A stretch of 64,000 nucleotides of DNA from Chloroflexota bacterium (GTDB lineage Bacteria > Chloroflexota > UBA11872 > UBA12225 > JAJDUF01), in assembly GCA_022826725.1 (NCBI GenBank), contig JAJDUF010000004.1, positions 248,001 to 312,000 of the forward strand, in the 5' to 3' direction. The notes below the pieces were generated by a model. It was not told where the DNA came from, did no database searches, and worked only from the letters and a program-made list of their open reading frames with translations. Shown piece by piece: positions 33,946-41,228 of the stretch. A program made the translations under genes and the position numbers. The first letter of the stretch is position 1; each line of letters begins with the position of its first letter.

Positions 33946-36426
33946 CTACTGGATGTGAAGATCGTCTCGAAGCGCTCTTCGAAGTTCGGCGACGATCTGG
34001 TCAGGTGACTGGTCGAGATGCACACTCCCTTTAGCCCCCACATCGATCCAGCCACGACCAACCACCGTACTTACTGCTGATAGTGCAGCTTCCAACCTCT
34101 CAAGACTGAGCTTGTTCAACGTCTCAGATCTCTCCCTCGCTGCAAACAAACTTGGTGGTGCTCCCGTATCGCCCTTGAGTTCATCGAGAACTTGCAGTAG
34201 GTGGGGTATCGGGACAAATTGATCGGGTTGCTCAAGATCATCTTCTAAGCCTTCAACCCAAGACTTAGTTTCATATGCTGTGTATTTCCTCTCGAACAAT
34301 TCGCGTAGCTTAACAAGCGTGATACCATGCTTAAGGTGAAGTTCGACCAATTTTCGCAGAGTGCCGGTCTGTAAGAGAGTTATTTCTTCATTCCTCGCAC
34401 TTCTATTCACTGAAGAGGAAGTATCGTCCTCACCTTGGTAAGCCTTGGCAACGACGAAGGCGTAATCTGCACGCTCATCCTCTTTGAATTGTTTGATTCG
34501 ACTGAATGGAATATCATTGGCGGCGACTCGCTCCGATGAAGTAGTCTTCGCGTCAAATACAGCACGATAATCCGCGCCCATGCTACCACGCAATCCGAGT
34601 CTGGCGTCAACGATGCCGTCATGACCGCCGGGGCGTCCACGTCTTGTGTAGCGCAAGCCCAGTGCTTCAAATGCGTAGCCGGTTGCCTTTTCCATCGCCG
34701 TTGCATCTTGATCATCAATCTCCAGCAAGCGAATAGCTTCAGTTGCGACTACAGGACCCTGCCCGGTGAGTGCCCGTAAGAGGCGATCTCGAGCCTGGAG
34801 TAGTTCGATCACCACTCTACTAGGTAGATTACAATCTCGAAGGAGCGGCTCAGACAGGACTTCCGCTTGTGCAAAGGGGGTGACTTGGGCATGGTCTGCA
34901 TTACCACCAAGTAACCGAGCAGCGAATGGATGCTCGTCATTCACAATTAGAAGACGAGCTTCTGGCTGATATTCCGCGAGTGGCGCATATGGACCCAGAG
35001 ATCGGTACTCAACTTTTTCGAATAGACCATTGTCGAAGGCAATATCCAACTTTTGTTGCCACTCGTCGCGCGAGACATCATCATCGAAAGCAGGTTTCTG
35101 AATGTAATAAAAGTCGTCGTCTTTCCCTGAAACCTGGCTTCTGACCATATCAATAAGCGGAAGTCTGATGAGGCTAGAAGGAGTGTCTTCTAGCAACCGC
35201 TCAAGATCAATGCCTTCCAGGTCCCGATCCATCTGCCTCTGATAGATACTTCGGCATTCATTGAATTTTAGGTGGAGATACTCACGTAGAAGCTCTACTG
35301 ATGCATCTTCCCGGACCCCCTCCCGAGAGGACTGTAAGTAGTCCCTGAGACCATCTGCATGCACAGTCATAGTAAAGCGTGACCATGCCGCGTGATTCAG
35401 TGCATCAAGACCAAAGAGTTCATCGGTCAGATTAATGACGCGACCACGCACCCGAATAAAGAACCCGTGGCTGCGGCCCACCTGAGAGGACTTACCTCCC
35501 GTTAGCCGCTCTCGGTAAACACGTGCATCCCCTCTTATCAATCCGATGCCGGGAATCGTGATCCCACCATTCTCAATGGATACACCTCGTTCTGCAAGAA
35601 CCTCTGCTGAGACATCTCGCGGGGCTCCGACGATTAGCGTAGCGATAGGCTCTAGACTGGCCCTAGACGATTCAACACGTTCGCCGTTGAGGTGAATTGC
35701 AAAGTCTGATGTCAATGGCAACCCGGTGCTAAACACCCATCTCAGAGTGCCAATGCGGAGTTTACCCGCAAGATCCCGGAAGTCACTCAACGCTGCGGCA
35801 GTCCATGACTCAGCAGCAGTATCACCAAACAGCATCTCCCATGCATCAGAGTCACGCTCTCGGACTTCACTAACTAGCTGTTGGGCCTGGTACTCACTAA
35901 TCCTTCGAAGATCGAGGGTGAGGGGGCTCTGTGCATCCCACTCGCGATTTTGTACTGTGCGAAAGTCCATAGATACGTAGGCGTACTGACCTGCAGTCTT
36001 GCTAATATGGGTAAGCCTCCAAGCCAGAACATATGCAGCTAGCTTTCCAATGCCGAACTGCCCTATAGGCTTTCTCCCTCGGTGAAGCGCTATATCATCT
36101 TCCACCTTCGGGGATCGAGCTACCTGCCACAGCGTATCTAAACCTTCGTTGTCCATTCCACAGCCATCGTCGATTACCCAGAGAGATGACTCAGTCGAGT
36201 TCTGTTCCTCCACTGGCAAGAGAATATGTACTCGGATGGCTCCCGCATCGTAGGAATTCGATACCAATTCCTCAATAGCCTTGTGAGGACTCTGGTACAG
36301 ACCCTCTGAGAAAAGCCGTATGATGTCAAAGTTAATCTTGACATTGATTTCTCTAGCGACCTCACCGATGCCACCAACTAGCTGACTCAGATGTGGCTGT
36401 GGGGCACCAGAGTTCTCAGCTGACAT
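33946..36426 (-). CDS. GHKL ATPase fused to a PD-(D/E)XK-like nuclease domain, copy 1 (no methyltransferase)
   Basis: Predicted 826 residues; ATG 36426 follows ggggaggcagactatgt. Residues ~30-200 form a GHKL (Hsp90/MutL/MORC) ATP-binding domain: N-box EELVSNSYD (Glu ~52, Asn ~57), DDGCGMD (~86-92) and GQFGIGKLAAY (~122-132). A middle region follows with GRSHGFFIRVRGRVI and SREGVRED, the S5-like part in such ATPases. Near the C-terminus GGHDGIVDARLG (Asp ~603) and VFDAKTT (Asp ~625, Lys ~627) form a PD-(D/E)XK-type nuclease signature, followed by a helical tail. It has the same layout and length as 41219-43720. Codon use is markedly more AT-rich than its neighbours, suggesting acquisition by transfer. 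Likely role: ATP-dependent DNA cleavage in defence. Confidence 0.8.
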   Translation of the reverse strand: MSAENSGAPQPHLSQLVGGIGEVAREINVKINFDIIRLFSEGLYQSPHKAIEELVSNSYDAGAIRVHILLPVEEQNSTESSLWVIDDGCGMDNEGLDTLWQVARSPKVEDDIALHRGRKPIGQFGIGKLAAYVLAWRLTHISKTAGQYAYVSMDFRTVQNREWDAQSPLTLDLRRISEYQAQQLVSEVRERDSDAWEMLFGDTAAESWTAAALSDFRDLAGKLRIGTLRWVFSTGLPLTSDFAIHLNGERVESSRASLEPIATLIVGAPRDVSAEVLAERGVSIENGGITIPGIGLIRGDARVYRERLTGGKSSQVGRSHGFFIRVRGRVINLTDELFGLDALNHAAWSRFTMTVHADGLRDYLQSSREGVREDASVELLREYLHLKFNECRSIYQRQMDRDLEGIDLERLLEDTPSSLIRLPLIDMVRSQVSGKDDDFYYIQKPAFDDDVSRDEWQQKLDIAFDNGLFEKVEYRSLGPYAPLAEYQPEARLLIVNDEHPFAARLLGGNADHAQVTPFAQAEVLSEPLLRDCNLPSRVVIELLQARDRLLRALTGQGPVVATEAIRLLEIDDQDATAMEKATGYAFEALGLRYTRRGRPGGHDGIVDARLGLRGSMGADYRAVFDAKTTSSERVAANDIPFSRIKQFKEDERADYAFVVAKAYQGEDDTSSSVNRSARNEEITLLQTGTLRKLVELHLKHGITLVKLRELFERKYTAYETKSWVEGLEDDLEQPDQFVPIPHLLQVLDELKGDTGAPPSLFAARERSETLNKLSLERLEAALSAVSTVVGRGWIDVGAKGSVHLDQSPDQIVAELRRALRDDLHIQ

Positions 36427-36505
36427 ACATAGTCTGCCTCCCCAGGCCATAGTACAACATCAGCGCACATAGCGCTCGTGCCGCCTCTGCTCCACTATCC
36501 ACTGA

Positions 36506-38188
36506 CTAGGCTGGGGCCGGGACGCTGCGCCGGCCGCGCAGCGGCACTTCCTTCAGGAACAGTGTGGCGACAAACGCGAGTCCGATGACGCCGGCACTGA
36601 CGAGGAACACGTCGGAGATCGCCGCCGTGAGCGCGCTCCGCACGCTGTCGAGCACCTGTTCGAGCAAGGCCGCGCCATTTGGCCCCAAGCGTGCGAACGC
36701 GGCCGCGAGGGTGGCCGTGGCGCTCGGATCAACCAGCATTTGGGGGCTTTCCTGCAGCCGACCGAGCAGCTCTGGGGGCACGGCACCGGCGACCTGCCGC
36801 GGCACGGCGTCGGCGAGGGCGGCAGCGAAACGGTTAGTCATCACCGAGCCGAGCACGGCGAGGCCGAGCGTGCCGCCGATAGAGCGATAGAACTGGGTTG
36901 CCGAGGTCGCCACGCCGACGATGCGATAGGGCACGGCGTTCTGCACGGCAATGGTGTAGCCAGGGAACGTGACGCCTAGCCCTACGCCCATCACGACGAT
37001 ATTGACTACGGCTTGCACGTAGCCGGTATCAACGGTCATGCGCGAGGCGAGCGCGATCCCGGTGCCCATGATCGCGGTCCCGATCAGCCCTTGCAGACGA
37101 TAGTGTCCGCCCAGCCGGGACAAGGTCTGACCGGAAACCGCCGCCCCGAAGACCATCCCGAGCATCATTGGGGTCAAGAAGGCGCCGCTGTTGGTGGCCG
37201 AGGCGCCGAGCACGCCTTGGAAGAACAGCGGCACAAAGATGATGCCACCGAACATCCCGAACCCGGTCAGGAAGATGGCGAGCAGCGCCAGGGTGACGGT
37301 GCGGTTGCGGTAGATCGAGAAGGGCATGATCGGCTCCGCGACCCGCCGCTCCACTATGACAAACAGGGTCCCCGCCACGAGGGCAAAGACCAGGAAACCG
37401 AGGACCTGCACCGAGAGCCACCCGTACTCCGTTGTTCCCCAGGACAGGCCGATGAGCAGCGGCACGACGGTTGCGATCAGGAGTACCATGCCCAGGTAGT
37501 CAATCTGACGTTTGCCGCTGTCACGGCCCGTATTTGGAAAGTAGATGATGAACAACACAATGATCGGAATACCCAGCGGCAGATTGATGTAGAAAATCCA
37601 GTGCCAGGAGAGGGTATCGGTCAGAAAGCCGCCGAGCGTCGGCCCGACCACGGAGGCGACGCCAAACACGGCGGCGACCAACCCCTGGTATTTTCCTCGC
37701 TCTGCCGGCGGAAACAAGTCGGCAATGGAGACGAAAGCGTTGGCAAAGATGACGCCGCCGCCTAGCCCCTGGAGGGCGCGGAAGGCGATCAGCTGGTTCA
37801 TCGTCTGGCTCAGGCCGGCGAGCACCGAGCCAAGCAGAAAGACGACCAAGCCGGCGAGATAGAAATACTTCCGGCCGTAGATGTCGGTCAGCCGGCCGAC
37901 AATGGGCACGGCCGTCGTCGAGGCCACCAGGTACGCGGTCGCAATCCACGTAAAGCGGTCGAGACCACCGAGGTCGGCGACGATGCGCGGCAAGGCTGTG
38001 CTGACTACCGTCTGGTCCAGCGCGGCGAGGAACATCCCCACCATCACCCCGGCCATCGTGAGCACGACCTGGCGGCGGGGCAGCGGGACGAACTCGTCGT
38101 CGGCGTCCACCGCCGCGCCCGCGGAGCGGGGGATGGGACCGGCCGGTGTGGACTCCGGCCGGCTGGGGGCGTCAGCGATGTTACTCAT
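36506..38188 (-). CDS. DHA2 (EmrB/QacA) family MFS drug/metabolite exporter
   Basis: Predicted 560 residues from ATG 38188 (aaaggtgaag upstream); an open frame extends to 38413. About 14 hydrophobic helices are expected. Family motifs are clear: motif A-like GRLTDIYGRKYFYLAGL, motif D1-like LDQTVVSTALPRIVADLGG, motif C-like LVAAVFGVASVVGPTLGGFL and NLPLGIPIIVLF. The N-terminal ~45 residues are a hydrophilic tail. It exports amphiphilic compounds by proton antiport. The gene is GC-rich, unlike the ATPase-nuclease gene 80 bases downstream, so it is part of the native chromosome or of a different acquisition. Confidence 0.9.
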   Translation of the reverse strand: MSNIADAPSRPESTPAGPIPRSAGAAVDADDEFVPLPRRQVVLTMAGVMVGMFLAALDQTVVSTALPRIVADLGGLDRFTWIATAYLVASTTAVPIVGRLTDIYGRKYFYLAGLVVFLLGSVLAGLSQTMNQLIAFRALQGLGGGVIFANAFVSIADLFPPAERGKYQGLVAAVFGVASVVGPTLGGFLTDTLSWHWIFYINLPLGIPIIVLFIIYFPNTGRDSGKRQIDYLGMVLLIATVVPLLIGLSWGTTEYGWLSVQVLGFLVFALVAGTLFVIVERRVAEPIMPFSIYRNRTVTLALLAIFLTGFGMFGGIIFVPLFFQGVLGASATNSGAFLTPMMLGMVFGAAVSGQTLSRLGGHYRLQGLIGTAIMGTGIALASRMTVDTGYVQAVVNIVVMGVGLGVTFPGYTIAVQNAVPYRIVGVATSATQFYRSIGGTLGLAVLGSVMTNRFAAALADAVPRQVAGAVPPELLGRLQESPQMLVDPSATATLAAAFARLGPNGAALLEQVLDSVRSALTAAISDVFLVSAGVIGLAFVATLFLKEVPLRGRRSVPAPA

Positions 38189-38554
38189 GGGCGGCGCTTC
38201 ACCTTTCGGCAGAGTTGAGGCGGGTGGCGAGGAGGAAAGTCGTCGTCGGAAGCGGATGACACCAGTCACCACTACAGGGATTGTAGCCAATATCGCGGCC
38301 GCCGGTCCCCGGCAGCAGCGCACGAGAAGACGTGAGCGCCTCGCCGCAACCGACCGGAACAGAGCATCCCACCCCCTACTACTTTCGACAGCCGGGCGTC
38401 GGCATGGTAGCATCGCTCATCGTGCCGGCCGCAGCGCGAGCGCCAGCGGGAGGCGGCATGACCCACCCGGCCTTAGCCCTCGGGGGCTGCGCCGAGGAAG
38501 CAGTCCGCACAACGCGGTGGTTGAGGGCCATAGATTCTGTATCAGGGGTAAGGC
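38189..38554. other. Divergent intergenic region
   Basis: This is the 366-base gap between the divergent MFS and M23 genes. It should hold both promoters. I see no convincing gene, RNA or repeat in it; short frames on both strands have no recognisable content. Confidence 0.5.
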
Positions 38555-39685
38555 TTGTCGGAGCTACTGACGAGGACACCGCGACCGGTCCGTACACGGG
38601 CGCGCGCGCCTGACCCTGAGGCGCCGCTCGCCGGACAGGCGCTATCACCCACCTCCTTACCCCGCGACGCCGTCCACCACTCCCCCGGACACCGACCGGC
38701 GACACCGCGCAACGGCCTCGCCGCAGCGTGGGCCAGCGCCGGGCAAGGGTTACCGGCGAGCCGCGCCGGACGGTCGGAGCAGCTGCTCCACCTTGGCCCT
38801 CACCTCGCGGTGCTGACCATTGTGCTCCTGGTGGTGAGCTTTGGCCGTATCCAGCCGCCATCGTCGCTGGAGCGAGCGTCCAATCAACCGCTAGATCAAC
38901 CGCTGCTCACCGCTGCCGATAGCCCGGCCGAGAGCCTCGCCTTACCCAAATATCAAGTGCGGGAGGTCGAAAGTGGCTCCCAGTCGAGCGGGGAGATGCG
39001 GACCTACATCGTCCAGCAAGGCGACAGCGTCTCGGCCATCGCCGCGCGCTACGGCATGGAGATGTGGCCCCTACTCTGGACGAACGAGCTAGAAGCGGAT
39101 CAAACGATCCGCCCCGGGGACACGCTCCGCATTCCGCCCGTGCCGGGCACCGGGCGCACGGTCAAGGAGGGGGACACGCTCGAATCTCTTGCCAAGAAGT
39201 TCGACGTGGACCCGGAAGTCATCGTCATCGCCAACGAGCTGCAACCGGGCGCCCAACTCGTGGTCGGGACATATCTGTTCGTGCCGGGCGGCCAACTCCC
39301 CATCCCGGAGCGTACCCCCGGGCTTGCAACCGGGCTGCTCCGCTGGCCGGCGCGCGGCTGGATTTCAGCTTATTTCACGGTCAGGCATCCCGCCATTGAC
39401 ATCGCTGCCAACCATGGGGTGCCGATCTACGCCGCCGACGGAGGCGTGGTGCGGAGCGCCTTCTGGAACGGGAACTATGGCAATCAAGTGGTGATTAACC
39501 ATCGCAACGGCTTTGAGACGAGGTACAGCCACCTGTCGAGTTTCGAAGTCGGAGCAGGGCAACTCGTGGCGAAGGGCAGCGTCATCGGCTACAACGGGAG
39601 CACCGGGTACTCCACCGGACCACACCTGCACTTCGAGGTCATCCGCAACGGGTACTTCGTCGACCCGCTCGATTTCTTGCGCTAG
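38555..39685 (+). CDS. Membrane-anchored M23 peptidase with two LysM domains
   Basis: Predicted 376 residues from a TTG start at 38555 (ggggtaaggc upstream); the start is the least certain part. Residues ~83-97 are one membrane helix (LAVLTIVLLVVSFG), so the rest lies outside. LysM1 at ~150-194 (TYIVQQGDSVSAIAARYGM) and LysM2 at ~201-244 (TVKEGDTLESLAKKFDVDP) bind peptidoglycan. The LytM/M23 metalloendopeptidase domain at ~262-376 has zinc ligands His ~278, Asp ~282 and His ~359 (GPHLHFEV), and His ~326 in YSHLSS. Active-site residues are all present, so it should cut cell-wall peptides rather than act only as an activator. Confidence 0.9.
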   Translation: MSELLTRTPRPVRTRARAPDPEAPLAGQALSPTSLPRDAVHHSPGHRPATPRNGLAAAWASAGQGLPASRAGRSEQLLHLGPHLAVLTIVLLVVSFGRIQPPSSLERASNQPLDQPLLTAADSPAESLALPKYQVREVESGSQSSGEMRTYIVQQGDSVSAIAARYGMEMWPLLWTNELEADQTIRPGDTLRIPPVPGTGRTVKEGDTLESLAKKFDVDPEVIVIANELQPGAQLVVGTYLFVPGGQLPIPERTPGLATGLLRWPARGWISAYFTVRHPAIDIAANHGVPIYAADGGVVRSAFWNGNYGNQVVINHRNGFETRYSHLSSFEVGAGQLVAKGSVIGYNGSTGYSTGPHLHFEVIRNGYFVDPLDFLR

Positions 39686-39817
39686 GGGCTATGCCTCACC
39701 CCCAGCTCGCCCGCTCCCCGGCTTCTCTTCCCTCCTGAAGCTGCAGTTGACTATGAGTGCTGGCACATGGCCGCGGCTCTCGTTCTAGGTTATACTCAAC
39801 TACCTTACTCACTTGGG

Positions 39818-39855
39818 GGGCCTGAGGCGCACTAGGGACCGCCACTGAATGACAT
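39818..39855 (+). pseudogene. Decayed 5' half of a tRNA-Ala(GGC) gene
   Basis: These 38 bases match the first 38 bases of the intact tRNA-Ala at 47696 in 32 positions: the whole acceptor 5' strand gggcctg, most of the D arm and the anticodon stem/loop 5' side (actgaatgacat). A tatact box lies 21 bases upstream, and the preceding ggccgcggc also resembles the region before the intact tRNA. No T arm or matching acceptor 3' strand follows, and the anticodon stem cannot close. The methyltransferase gene begins 18 bases later. Such relics often mark the end of inserted elements. Confidence 0.65.
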
Positions 39856-39872
39856 CGGGCTGCGAGGTGTCC

Positions 39873-41228
39873 ATGAGTTCCAAAAGGCTTCTTCATCCTG
39901 AAAGGCAGCTAGCGTACGAGAGCGGTCCTTTCGACCGCCTAACTCACTATCTCTTCAGATATCCAGCGAAATTCCATCCTCCAGTAGTCAAGACATTAAT
40001 CTCCGAATACTCACAGCGCGGTGATCGTCTCTTGGATCCGTTCTGTGGGAGCGGCTCCATGCTCGTAGAAGCTGCGGTCGCAGGGCGGCACGCGGTCGGG
40101 CTTGATCTGGACCCAGTCGCGGCGTTCGTGTCCCGCGTCAAGACTCATCTCTTCGACGTCCACCAGCTATCCGCTTCTATAAACCTACTCTCAGACCAAT
40201 TGCATCCCTTGCGGCGCCCGGATCAAGAATACCTCGACCGCTCTTTCCGCGATATTACGTTAGAGGAGTTGGAATCAACCATCGCCGATGAAGATCTCTG
40301 GATCCCCGCAATCCCCAACCTCTTTCACTGGTTTCGTAAATACGTGATACTAGACATGGCACGTGTTCATCGAGTCATCTCCGACCTTCAGATACCACCG
40401 TCCCATAAAGACTTTCTGCTGCTCTGTTTCGCTTCGATAATTCGTGCGTCATCCAATGCGGATCCGGTCCCTGTTTCAGGTCTCGAGGTCACTTCACACA
40501 TGAAGCGGAAGGAGGCGGAAGGAAGAATTATCAATCCATATGCACTGCTTGATCGCTCAATTGCTAAGGCAGTTCCTGGTGTTACTTCCTTTTCGATCAA
40601 AGCTGATCGGCAGATCACAGTATCAGTGCATCAAGGCACTGCACTCCAAGTATCCACGCATCTTCGTAGAGCTTTCGATGCTATCATTACCTCCCCTCCA
40701 TATCATAATGCCGTCGACTACTATCGTCGTCACCAACTGGAGATGTTCTGGCTAGGATTCACAAGAACGCAAGCCGATCGCCTTGCCTTGAAACAAGAGT
40801 ATCTCGGGAGACAATCGGTATCGCGCAACGATCCCATCCTAAAGCAACAGCGCCTTCTAGGCACCCTAGTCTCTGACTGGGATTCCCGGATAAGGAAAGA
40901 GTCTGACCAAAGAGCGAACTCCTTCCTCCATTACTGTCTTTCGATGAAACAAGTGTTCTTGCAATTTGAGCCACTTCTTCGAAATGGGAGTCCCGCTGTC
41001 ATCGTAATTGGGAATAGTAAGTGGAATGGCACTGAGATACCCACAGTTGAAATTCTCATGGAACTGGCCAGACCACAATTCGAAATTAGTTCCTACTTCT
41101 GGTATCCGGTCAAGAATCGCTATATGTCGTATACTAGGCGCAATGGTGCTAGCATAGACAAAGAACATGTTCTCGTTATGCGCCACACACATGCATCACG
41201 TATAGGGAATGGAAATCCATGGTCCTAG
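39873..41228 (+). CDS. Site-specific DNA methyltransferase (probable N4-cytosine or N6-adenine)
   Basis: Predicted 451 residues from ATG 39873, five bases after gaggtg-like sequence; the in-frame ATG at 39849 falls inside the tRNA relic and is less likely. AdoMet motif I is LLDPFCGSGSMLVEA (~53-67), followed by HAVGLDLDP. Catalytic motif IV is ITSPPY (TSPPY at ~273-277), then HNAVDYYRRHQLEMFWLG. The order I-IV, with ~210 residues between for target recognition, is unlike the usual beta-class order. TSPPY is most often seen in N4-cytosine enzymes. The last 10 bases overlap the ATPase-nuclease gene, so the two should be translated together. AT-richer than the flanking genes. It likely protects self DNA. 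Confidence 0.85.
   Translation: MSSKRLLHPERQLAYESGPFDRLTHYLFRYPAKFHPPVVKTLISEYSQRGDRLLDPFCGSGSMLVEAAVAGRHAVGLDLDPVAAFVSRVKTHLFDVHQLSASINLLSDQLHPLRRPDQEYLDRSFRDITLEELESTIADEDLWIPAIPNLFHWFRKYVILDMARVHRVISDLQIPPSHKDFLLLCFASIIRASSNADPVPVSGLEVTSHMKRKEAEGRIINPYALLDRSIAKAVPGVTSFSIKADRQITVSVHQGTALQVSTHLRRAFDAIITSPPYHNAVDYYRRHQLEMFWLGFTRTQADRLALKQEYLGRQSVSRNDPILKQQRLLGTLVSDWDSRIRKESDQRANSFLHYCLSMKQVFLQFEPLLRNGSPAVIVIGNSKWNGTEIPTVEILMELARPQFEISSYFWYPVKNRYMSYTRRNGASIDKEHVLVMRHTHASRIGNGNPWS

Noticed and set aside
33774..34034. Real 86-residue gene after the threonine aldolase
   Set aside because: Only a ~30-residue VOC tail is recognisable; the rest overlaps the end of the ATPase-nuclease gene on the other strand.
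39818..39890. A functional tRNA-Val (anticodon GAC) at the tRNA-like sequence
   Set aside because: The anticodon stem cannot close, the D stem has a mismatch, and no T arm or acceptor 3' strand follows.
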